A stretch of 47,148 nucleotides of DNA, taken from NCBI RefSeq assembly GCF_022695515.1, contig NZ_JALDPT010000038.1, positions 1 to 47,148 of the forward strand, read 5' to 3'. Under the pieces are notes generated by a model. The model worked only from the letters and a program-made list of their open reading frames with translations, did not search any database and was not told where the DNA came from. The translations under genes were made by a program, and so were the position numbers. Shown here in pieces: positions 40,775 through 47,148 of this stretch (its first letter is position 1; each line of letters begins with the position of its first letter). The DNA is from Phenylobacterium aquaticum. GTDB lineage: Bacteria > Pseudomonadota > Alphaproteobacteria > Caulobacterales > Caulobacteraceae.

Positions 40775-41140
40775 ATGGGAACCAAGCAAGCGCCGCCCCC
40801 GCTTCAGTCTGACCCCATGGCCGCGACCCTGGCCGGCCTGGAGTCCATGAACACCGCCATGGCCGAGGGCATGAAACAGGTCCGCACCCTGTTCGAGACC
40901 GGCGTGAAGACCTGGGAGAAGGAGGCCGGCGGCTTCCTGGAGCAGATGTCCGCCGACGGCGCGCAGGCCTGGCGTGACCTGTCCCGCTGCAAGTCGCCGC
41001 TGGAGATGCTGTCCGTCGAGCAGGCCTGGCTGTCGACCCGCGCCAAGGCCTATCTGGAGGCCGGCCAGCGCATCGCCCAGTCGCTGGACGAGGCGGCCAA
41101 GTCCGCCAAGCCCGAAGGCGAAGCGCCGCCCAAGGCGTAG
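40775..41140 (+). CDS. Phasin-family (polyhydroxyalkanoate granule-associated) protein
   Basis: This 121-residue protein has a strong ribosome binding site, AAGGAGG at 40762-40768, six bases before the ATG. The body is one long amphipathic helix: TLAGLESMNTAMAEGMKQVRTLFETGVKTWEKEAGGFLEQMS, then KSPLEMLSVEQAWLSTRAKAYLEAGQRIAQ, the phasin PF09361 pattern. Phasins coat PHA granules, though some members are general stress proteins. It belongs to the low-oxygen block, divergent from adh-mgtA, with an FNR-like site upstream and a strong hairpin directly at its stop. Confidence 0.82.
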   Translation: MGTKQAPPPLQSDPMAATLAGLESMNTAMAEGMKQVRTLFETGVKTWEKEAGGFLEQMSADGAQAWRDLSRCKSPLEMLSVEQAWLSTRAKAYLEAGQRIAQSLDEAAKSAKPEGEAPPKA

Positions 41141-41190
41141 AGCCCTTTCCGATCTGGTTGAATCAACCAGATCGGATGAAAAGGGCTCTA
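41138..41190 (+). terminator. Hairpin terminator at the phasin stop
   Basis: The stem TAGAGCCCTTT...CCGATCTGGTTGA pairs with TCAACCAGATCGG...AAAAGGGCTCTA, about 24 bp with a 3-base bulge, and includes the phasin stop codon. On the + strand it ends with TAATTC. It is probably the end of phasin transcription. Confidence 0.75.
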
Positions 41191-41202
41191 ATTCAAAGAG
41201 AT

Positions 41203-41250
41203 AGAGCATTTCGAATCCGAAAAGTGCGTCACACTTTTCGGAAATGCTCT
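41203..41250 (-). terminator. Hairpin terminator at the alpha/beta-hydrolase stop
   Basis: AGAGCATTT with CCGAAAAGTG pairs with CACTTTTCGG and AAATGCTCT around a five-base loop, with a five-base bulge. The hydrolase stop overlaps its edge. Elements of this sequence type recur in alphaproteobacterial genomes, so it is also a likely dispersed repeat. Confidence 0.7.
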
Positions 41251-42133
41251 AGTCGGCCAGGGCGGATCCAAGGGCGTCCCGGACGATGTCGGGGCGCTCC
41301 ATCGGCAGGAAGTGAGAACTGCCCGGCACGGTCTCGATGCGGATCCGGCCGTCGGCGGTCAGGGCCTCTATGTGGCCGTCCACCCGGCAGGTGGAGCCGT
41401 GCTCGGCGCGCAGCACCCGGATCGGACAGCGCGAGGCGCCGAAGGCCCGGAAGCCGGCCGTGTCGGCCGTGGTGAAGTTCGAGGCTTCCCACGCCCCGGC
41501 GCAGGCCAGTTCGACCTCGCCGTCGGGGCGGGCCACGAAGCCGTCGGTCACATAGTCGACCAGGGCCGCCTCAGGCCAGGTCTTGAAGGCCCCGCGACCG
41601 CGATAGGCCTCGACCACCGCCGCCTTGCTGGGGAACACCGCACGCCGGTTGCGGGCGCCCAGCGCCAGGGGCGAGCGCGCCATCTCCTCGCGGGGCGGCT
41701 GGGGCGTATCGATGGACATCACCACGGGATCGAACAGCACCAGGCTGCGCACGCGCTCGGGCGCCTCGGCGGCGGCCAGCAGGCTGACGCAGCCGCCCAT
41801 GGAGTGACCGGACAACACGACGCCCGTCAGATCCTCGACCGCCAGCAAGGCCAGGAGATCATCGGCGAGATCGCTCCAGGAGGTGCGGCCCTCCGGATCG
41901 GCGGGCAGCCGCGAGCGGCCGTGTCCGCGCATGTCGACCATCAGCACCCGGTAGCGGTCGGCGAGCGGCGCGAGCAGGCTGTGATAGGTGCGGGCGTTGA
42001 AGCCGTTGGCGTGGCTGAAGACCAGGTCGATCGGCCGGTCGGCCGGGCCCAGCTCATAGGCGGCCATCTCGCCGCCACGACCGGGCAAGGCGATCATGCG
42101 GTCGCGCAAGCGCGGCTCCAGAACTTCAGACAT
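41249..42133 (-). CDS. Alpha/beta hydrolase
   Basis: The protein is 294 residues from the ATG at 42133; the frame continues upstream without a better start. It shows oxyanion strand LVFSHANGFNARTYHSLLAPLA (37-58), VDMRGHGRS near 66, nucleophile elbow LSGHSMGGC with Ser111, and the histidine in GSSHFLPMERPD near 275. It is a hydrolase of the lipase/esterase/haloperoxidase superfamily acting on esters or C-C bonds; no diagnostic subfamily motif is visible. It faces the phasin gene, with two hairpins between, and is divergent from the nitrobindin-like gene. Confidence 0.87.
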   Translation of the reverse strand: MSEVLEPRLRDRMIALPGRGGEMAAYELGPADRPIDLVFSHANGFNARTYHSLLAPLADRYRVLMVDMRGHGRSRLPADPEGRTSWSDLADDLLALLAVEDLTGVVLSGHSMGGCVSLLAAAEAPERVRSLVLFDPVVMSIDTPQPPREEMARSPLALGARNRRAVFPSKAAVVEAYRGRGAFKTWPEAALVDYVTDGFVARPDGEVELACAGAWEASNFTTADTAGFRAFGASRCPIRVLRAEHGSTCRVDGHIEALTADGRIRIETVPGSSHFLPMERPDIVRDALGSALAD

Positions 42134-42275
42134 GCGTGTTCCCGCCCCCGACTTCTGCCCTCGGCCATGGCGCCCGGCGGGGGCGGCGTCAACCAAGGAC
42201 GTCTCGCTTGACGGCGCAGGCTCCGCCCCGGCAAACCCTGTGAACCTGTACCAAGCCTAAGCTTGTGGAGCCCCC

Positions 42276-42923
42276 ATGTCCGAGATCCCCGCCGACATCT
42301 TCACCGAACAGGACCCCAAGGACATCGACACCCTGGCCAATCTCGGCCCGCTGCGCGGCCTGGCGGGCGTCTGGGAGGGGACTAAGGGATTGGACGTCAA
42401 TCCGTACTTCGACACCCCCCGCCGGCAGGCCTACATCGAGCGCATTGAGGCTCAGCCCATCGACCCTCAGTCGAACGGGCCGCAGACTCTCTATGGTCTG
42501 CGCTATCACGTGCATGTGGTGAAGCCGGACGAGACCGAGACCTACCATGACCAGGTGGGCTATTGGCTCTGGGAGCCGGCGACCGGCCTGATCATGCATT
42601 CCCTGACCATCCCCCGCGGCCAGGTCGTGCTGGCCATGGGCTCGGCCGCCGCCGACGCCACCAAGTTCGAGGTCGAGGCGGTGCGCGGCTCCACCGAGAA
42701 CGGCATCTGCTCGACGCCCTTCCTGGAGGCCGCCTTCCGCACCGATTCCTTCAAGATGAGCGTGACGATCAACTCGGACGACAGCTGGTCCTATTTCGAG
42801 GACACGGTGCTGAAGGTCCGCGGTCAGGACGAGCCGTTCCACCACACCGACCGGAACACCCTGACCCGCGTCGCCCAGCCGACGCCGAACCCGCTGGCGC
42901 GGATTGATGGCCGCGCGGACTGA
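42276..42923 (+). CDS. Nitrobindin/THAP4-like heme-binding beta-barrel protein
   Basis: The 215 residues include LGPLRGLAGVWEGTKGLDVNP near 23-43 (the GxWxGxG-like start of the nitrobindin/FABP-like barrel), LRYHVHVVKPDETETYHDQVGYWLWEPATGLIMHSLTIPRG near 75-115 and MSVTINSDDSWSYFEDTVL near 160. Nitrobindins bind ferric heme and scavenge nitric oxide or peroxynitrite. The central HSLTIPRG resembles their heme-side strand, but the distal histidine cannot be confirmed by eye. The stop is directly followed by the stop of the RND gene (TGATCA). It is divergent from the alpha/beta hydrolase. Confidence 0.68.
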   Translation: MSEIPADIFTEQDPKDIDTLANLGPLRGLAGVWEGTKGLDVNPYFDTPRRQAYIERIEAQPIDPQSNGPQTLYGLRYHVHVVKPDETETYHDQVGYWLWEPATGLIMHSLTIPRGQVVLAMGSAAADATKFEVEAVRGSTENGICSTPFLEAAFRTDSFKMSVTINSDDSWSYFEDTVLKVRGQDEPFHHTDRNTLTRVAQPTPNPLARIDGRAD

Positions 42924-45900
42924 TCAGCGGGTCGAGGGCCGGCCGAAGCGCCAGATCAGGGCTGGCAGCAGGACCAGGCTGGCGATCGTCGAGGTGATCA
43001 GCCCGCCGAGGATGACGATCGCCATCGGTCCCTGGATCTCACGGCCCGCCTGACCGGTCTGGATGGCGAGCGGCGCGACGCCCAGCGCGGTGACCAAAGC
43101 GGTCATCAGGATCGGCGTCACCCGTTCCCGCGTCGCCAGGGCCAGGGTCGCCAGGGACCAGTCACGCCCCTCCTCCGCGATCAGGTGATCGAGGTGTGAG
43201 ACCAGCAGGATGGCGTTGCGGGCGGCGACTCCGAACAGGGTCACGAAGCCGACCAGAGAGCCCAGGGACAGGCTCGCGCCCGTCACCGCCACGGCCGCCA
43301 CGCCGCCGACCAGGGCGAAGGGCGCGGACGCCAGGATCAGGCTGACCGCGCGGCCGTCCCGGAAGGCGATCAGCAGCAGGGCCACCACCGCCGCCCCGGC
43401 CAGGGCCACATTGAACAGCAGCTCCCGCTGGGCGGCGATCGTCCCCTCGGCGGTTCCCGAATAGTCGAGATAGACGCCCGGCGGCAGCTTCACCGATTTG
43501 GCGATGGCGGCCTTGGCGGCGGCGGTGACCTTCTGAACCTGTGACGGCGGCGGATTGGTCGTCACCACCTGACGCGGTCGGCCGCCCTCGTGGGAGATGA
43601 GGGTCCGGCCGTCGGTGAGATAGACTTTCGCCACCTGCTTCAGGGCGACGGCCGAGCCGCCCGGCGAGCGAACCAGCAGATCACCCACCGCCTCCGGATC
43701 CTGGCGCACCTCCGGGGCGGCGGTCACGGCGATGTCGATGGATCGGCTGGCGTCATAGACCTGGGCGGCGTCGACGCCCTGATAGGCGGTCTGGACCGCT
43801 TCCAGCGCATCGGCCGGGGTCAGGCCATAGCGCGCGAGATCGGCGAAGCGCAGATCGACCCGCACCACCGGCGTCTGGGGCGGTGTCTGGACCTTGACGT
43901 CCACGGCGCCCGACACCTTGCCGAGCGTCTCGGCGATATCGGCCGCGACCTTGTCCAGGGTGTCGAGATCGGCGCCATAGACCCCGACCGCCAGGGAGGC
44001 GGTCTCGCCGGTCAAGGACTCCCCGATCCGGTCGCCCAGAAAGGTCAGGACCTCCGTCTCGAGGCCGGGATAGGCGTCGAGGACGTCGTGGATGCGGGCC
44101 TGGATCCGGTCCTGGTCGGCGCCCGACAGGCCGGGCTTCAGCTCGACGTGGAACTCGCTCTTCTCCGTGCCCCAGGTGTCCTCGCCGCCCTCGGCGCGGC
44201 CGATCTGCTGCTCGGCGCTCTGGACGCCGGGAATGGCCAGCAGGTCATGGCTGATCGCTTCGCCATAGCGGCGCATCACTGGCAGGGAGGTCCCGGGCGG
44301 CGCAGCCACCGCCAGAACGAAATGGCCTTCGCGGAAACTGGGCAGCAGCTCGGAGTTGAACAGGGTCAGGCCCGCGACGGTCAGGACGGCCGCCGCCGCC
44401 GTGGAGATGACGGCGCCGCGTGGCCGGCCGCAGGCGCGGGCCAGCAGCCCCTCGTGCCAGGCCTTGGCGCGCACCAGGAAGCCGGGCTCCTCGTCCAGGC
44501 GAGCGTTCTGCAGCAACAGCAGGGCCAGAGGCGGGGTGATTAGGATGGCCACGGCCAGGGACGCCGCGGTCGCCACGATGAAGGCCGCGGCCAGGGGGGC
44601 GAAGAAGGCGCCCTGCAGGCCGTGCAGCATCAGCACCGGCACGAGCACCAGGGCCACGACCAGGGTGGCATAGATGACCGGGGCGCGGACCTCCAGGGAG
44701 GCCGCCAGGACCACCTGGGCGGCCGGCGTATCCCCGCGGGTGCGCAGACGGCGCACGATGTTCTCCACGTCGATCACCGCGTCATCGACGACCACACCCA
44801 GGGCCACGGCCAGGCCGCCGAGGGTCATGGTGTTGATGGTCGAGCCCAGTCGGTCGAGCACGATCACCGCGGTCAGCAAGGACAGCGGGATCGAGATGAA
44901 GGAGATGGCGACCGTGCGCAGGTTGCGCATGAACAGGAACAGCACCAGGGCGATCAGGGCCGCGCCGATCAGCAGGTCCTCGCCGATGCCGCCCAGGGCC
45001 GAGCCGATGAAATTGGCGGGCCGGTGCAGGCCGGTGGTGATCGTCACCCCCTGGGCCTCGATCGCGGGCCGAAGCTCCTCGAGCGCCGCCTCCACCGCAT
45101 GGGTCGCGTCGAGGGTATTGGCCCCGTACTGGCTGGACAGGCTGATCAGCACGCCGGGTCGGCCCATGATCACGGCGTCGCCCACGTCCGGGGCCGCGGC
45201 CTCCCGGACCAGGGCGACATCGCCGATGCGCACGGGGGCGCCCGTCCCGGCAATGGGGACCGCGGCGATGTCCGCGGCGGTCAGGGCCTGGCCACGCGGT
45301 TCGATCAGGATCCGCTGTTGCGGGGTGTCGATGAAGCCGCCGCCGCTCACGCCGGTCGAGGCCCGCACGGCCGCCAGCAGGTCGGAGAGCGTGATCTCGC
45401 GGGCGGCCAGGGCGTCGGGCCGGGCCTGGACCTCCAGGCGGCGCACCTCGCCCCCATAGACCGTGGCCCGCGCCACTCCGGCGGCGGACAGCAGCTTGGG
45501 CCGCACGGTCCATTGGACCAGGTCGCGCAGCTGCATGGGGGTCAGCTTGTCGGAGGTGAAGCCGACCTTGAGCAGGTCCATGGTCGAGGAGGTGAGCGGC
45601 GCGACCTTGGGGCTCTTCACGCCCGTGGGCAGGCTGGTCGCCACCTCGCCGAGCGCCTCGGCCACCACCTGGCGGGCGCGGTAGGGATCGGAGCCCTCCT
45701 TGAACACCACGGTGACGATCGACAGGCCCTGGATGGAGTCGGAACGGACGGCGGCGACCCCGGCCGCGCCGCTGATCGCCTGCTCCACAGGCCGGGTGAC
45801 CAGCTGCTCCACCTGTTCGGCGGCGAGGCCCGGCGCCTCGGTCTGCACCTCCGCCTGGGCGGGGACGAAATCCGGGAAGACGTCGAACTTGGCGTGCGCC

Positions 45901-45992
45901 AGCACCACCCCGCCATAGATCAGCAGCAACAGGGCCGCGGCTGCGACCAGGCGGGGACGATTGAGCGACCAGCGAACAAGGGCGGCGAGCAC
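42924..45992 (-). CDS. HME-type RND efflux permease (CusA/CzcA-like)
   Basis: This 1022-residue inner-membrane pump starts at GTG 45992, seven bases after the adaptor stop codon begins, with the first membrane helix at LVAAAALLLLIYGGVVLA. Two large periplasmic loops separate twelve membrane segments. Seen are FDVFPDFVPAQAEVQTEAPGLAAEQVEQLVTRPVE near 35-70, GVVVDDAVIDVENIVRRLR near 400 (heavy-metal-family form of the helix-4 motif) and TLFGVAARNAILLVSHLDHL near 930. Sequence style places it in the heavy-metal efflux or related proton-driven group. It is the last gene of an outer membrane factor / adaptor / pump operon. The metal, if any, cannot be assigned. Confidence 0.87.
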   Translation of the reverse strand: MLAALVRWSLNRPRLVAAAALLLLIYGGVVLAHAKFDVFPDFVPAQAEVQTEAPGLAAEQVEQLVTRPVEQAISGAAGVAAVRSDSIQGLSIVTVVFKEGSDPYRARQVVAEALGEVATSLPTGVKSPKVAPLTSSTMDLLKVGFTSDKLTPMQLRDLVQWTVRPKLLSAAGVARATVYGGEVRRLEVQARPDALAAREITLSDLLAAVRASTGVSGGGFIDTPQQRILIEPRGQALTAADIAAVPIAGTGAPVRIGDVALVREAAAPDVGDAVIMGRPGVLISLSSQYGANTLDATHAVEAALEELRPAIEAQGVTITTGLHRPANFIGSALGGIGEDLLIGAALIALVLFLFMRNLRTVAISFISIPLSLLTAVIVLDRLGSTINTMTLGGLAVALGVVVDDAVIDVENIVRRLRTRGDTPAAQVVLAASLEVRAPVIYATLVVALVLVPVLMLHGLQGAFFAPLAAAFIVATAASLAVAILITPPLALLLLQNARLDEEPGFLVRAKAWHEGLLARACGRPRGAVISTAAAAVLTVAGLTLFNSELLPSFREGHFVLAVAAPPGTSLPVMRRYGEAISHDLLAIPGVQSAEQQIGRAEGGEDTWGTEKSEFHVELKPGLSGADQDRIQARIHDVLDAYPGLETEVLTFLGDRIGESLTGETASLAVGVYGADLDTLDKVAADIAETLGKVSGAVDVKVQTPPQTPVVRVDLRFADLARYGLTPADALEAVQTAYQGVDAAQVYDASRSIDIAVTAAPEVRQDPEAVGDLLVRSPGGSAVALKQVAKVYLTDGRTLISHEGGRPRQVVTTNPPPSQVQKVTAAAKAAIAKSVKLPPGVYLDYSGTAEGTIAAQRELLFNVALAGAAVVALLLIAFRDGRAVSLILASAPFALVGGVAAVAVTGASLSLGSLVGFVTLFGVAARNAILLVSHLDHLIAEEGRDWSLATLALATRERVTPILMTALVTALGVAPLAIQTGQAGREIQGPMAIVILGGLITSTIASLVLLPALIWRFGRPSTR

Positions 45993-45996
45993 GGGC

Positions 45997-46920
45997 CTAT
46001 TTGTCCTCGTCAGTGTCGGCGGCCGCGGCGCGGGGCGTCTCGGCCGCATGCAGGGCCGCGGCGCCGGCGACCACCACCGCCTCACCGGGCTTCAATCCGC
46101 CGGCGGCGAACAGCCCGGCCGGATCAGTCGCGGTTCCGGTGATGGTCCGGCGTTCGAAATGGGTGGCGTCCTTGCGGACATAGGCGAAGGTCGCTCCGCC
46201 GGAACGGATCAGAGCAGCGCGCGGGATCAGCACGCCCTCCCCGCCTCCGCCCGTGGCGATCAAGGCCGGCACGGTCAGGCCCACGCCGAGTTCGCTCGCC
46301 TGGGGCCCGGTCACCAGGCCGATCAGGCCGGAGGACAGCAGCCGCGGATCGGCGGCCCGCGCGGGGCCCAGCACCCGGACCGCCGCGCTCCGCCCGCCGC
46401 CGAGGTCGAGCCGTACGGACTTGGCGCCTCCGAGGCCCGCGCCGGCATCGACGCGCACCAGGGCGGCGACGCCGGCGGCGAGTTGGCCGACCAGGTCGCC
46501 GCGCCGCGCGTCGCTCAGCGACATGAAGGCCGGCCCCCATTCCAGCCCCAGCCGCCGACGCAGCAGGGCGAGCTTGGAGGCGTCGGCGCGGGCCTGGGCC
46601 GTGGCGGCCTCCGCGGCGCGGGTGGAGACCGTAGCGTCCTCGGCGGCCAGGCCCCGCGACCGCGCGGCCTCCGCCTGGGAGGCCTGGGCCATGGCGGCGG
46701 CCTGGGCGATGTCGGAATCGAGGATCGCGAGCGGGCCGGGATCGAGGACCCGCGCGAAACCGGACAGGGCCGCGGCGTGATGCGCGGCCGCCAGGGGCTG
46801 GGTGGCCAGACCCAGCTTGCGCTGGATGTCGGTCGACATCTCGATCAAGGGATTGGCGGCCTGGGCCCGCCCTGCGGTCATCAGCAGAAGCAAGGCCAGG
46901 GCGAGGCGGACGCGGCTCAT
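45997..46920 (-). CDS. Periplasmic adaptor (membrane fusion) subunit of RND efflux
   Basis: The 307 residues start with signal peptide MSRVRLALALLLLMTAGRAQAA. The body has a short barrel/lipoyl-like part (QRKLGLATQPLAAAHHAAALSGFARVLDPG), a helical hairpin rich in alanine (AAAMAQASQAEAARSRGLAAED), then LTVPALIATGGGGEGVLIPRAALIRSGGATFAYVRKDATHFERRTI, the usual adaptor C-terminal barrel. It is shorter than typical CusB/CzcB proteins (about 400). Its ATG overlaps the upstream gene's stop (ATGA), and the pump starts four bases after its stop, so all three are coupled. The C-terminus is acidic (DTDEDK). Confidence 0.82.
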   Translation of the reverse strand: MSRVRLALALLLLMTAGRAQAANPLIEMSTDIQRKLGLATQPLAAAHHAAALSGFARVLDPGPLAILDSDIAQAAAMAQASQAEAARSRGLAAEDATVSTRAAEAATAQARADASKLALLRRRLGLEWGPAFMSLSDARRGDLVGQLAAGVAALVRVDAGAGLGGAKSVRLDLGGGRSAAVRVLGPARAADPRLLSSGLIGLVTGPQASELGVGLTVPALIATGGGGEGVLIPRAALIRSGGATFAYVRKDATHFERRTITGTATDPAGLFAAGGLKPGEAVVVAGAAALHAAETPRAAAADTDEDK

Positions 46921-47148
46921 GGGGCGGTCTCCAGCTTGACGACGGCGGCGCGGATCAGCTCGGCCTCCGCCGGATCGGCGGGACGCCGGAGCGCCGCCTC
47001 CAGGTCCAGACCGGCCAGGGCGACGGCCTTGCGGGCGTCCTCGGCGGCCAGGTCGGTTTCTTTCAGCGCCGCGCGGGCGGCGAGGTCGTCCGTGCGGTCC
47101 CCGGCCCCGGCGGCGAGGCTGTGGCCCGCGGCGCGCGCGACCCGCTCG
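46917..47148 (-). CDS. Outer-membrane efflux protein (TolC/CzcC-like), C-terminal part only
   Basis: The last 77 residues of a gene entering from beyond the window edge read ERVARAAGHSLAAGAGDRTD and end IRAAVVKLETAP. The helical, alanine-rich stretch fits the coiled-coil C-terminus of a TolC-type outer membrane factor. Its place before an adaptor and pump, with a four-base overlap into the adaptor start, supports that reading. The fragment is too short for firm assignment. Confidence 0.6.
   Translation of the reverse strand, partial: ERVARAAGHSLAAGAGDRTDDLAARAALKETDLAAEDARKAVALAGLDLEAALRRPADPAEAELIRAAVVKLETAP

Noticed and set aside
44622..46142. 506-codon open frame opposite the RND pump
   Set aside because: Low-complexity His/Arg/Gly-rich translation; shadow of the pump and adaptor genes.

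Overview
The window is about 47 kb of very GC-rich DNA (strong G/C in third codon positions) from an alphaproteobacterium. Gene content and style suggest Caulobacterales, such as Phenylobacterium or Caulobacter: an EcfG-like sigma factor, a CYP153-type P450, a ManD-type mannonate dehydratase, FNR/FixK boxes, and the family of palindromic elements with arms resembling TCATCCCGGCGAATGCCGGG. This placement is inferred from recollected protein families; no marker gene or rRNA is present. I found no rRNA, tRNA, CRISPR array, transposase or phage gene. It reads as an ordinary chromosomal segment with about 40 genes and several dispersed intergenic repeats.

Layout. 1-5.7 kb: a partial FAD/NAD(P)-binding protein, divergent CYP153 P450, acyltransferase-3, a ~300-bp repeat, then a leftward operon SDR / NIPSNAP-like / dienelactone hydrolase. 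5.8-9.8 kb: glcD-glcE-glcF glycolate oxidase operon with a palindromic element between glcD and glcE. 9.8-13.8 kb: ornithine cyclodeaminase-family protein, a methyltransferase, a MraY-like integral membrane sugar-phosphate transferase and an MHS-type transporter. 13.8-17.2 kb: a second copy of the ~300-bp repeat, then a tightly overlapping leftward trio of GT4 glycosyltransferase, methyltransferase and an alpha/alpha-barrel protein. 17.3-19.6 kb: malonyl-CoA synthetase, then a GIY-YIG nuclease gene bracketed by two nearly identical 128-bp palindromes. 19.6-23.6 kb: YhiN-type flavoprotein, RluF-like pseudouridine synthase, ECF sigma factor, ManD. 23.8-27.5 kb: soluble chemoreceptor, CheW, and a DUF4386-like membrane protein with its TetR regulator and a double operator. 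27.5-34.9 kb: lipoprotein, hybrid histidine kinase, Spy-like periplasmic protein, glyoxalase-fold protein, M1 aminopeptidase, DUF1295 membrane protein. 34.9-41.2 kb: zinc-ribbon protein, then a low-oxygen-type block (universal stress protein, M50 protease, MgtA-type ATPase, zinc alcohol dehydrogenase, phasin) in which four transcription units each carry an FNR/FixK-like box. 41.2-47.1 kb: alpha/beta hydrolase, nitrobindin-like protein, and a heavy-metal-type RND efflux operon running off the end.

The most coherent functional block is the putative FNR/FixK regulon at 35.4-41.1 kb. The most unusual structures are the GIY-YIG gene between paired 128-bp palindromes and the two ~300-bp repeats that exactly fill convergent intergenic spaces and include the stop codon of one neighbour.

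Five genes (glcD, the chemoreceptor, a lipoprotein, the zinc alcohol dehydrogenase and mgtA) are each disrupted in the same way: one base is missing, and restoring it rejoins the frames into a family-sized product. That shared signature points to systematic single-base deletions in the sequence rather than five independent pseudogenes. The chemoreceptor case, in a C6 run that also forms a slippery heptamer, deserves separate attention.
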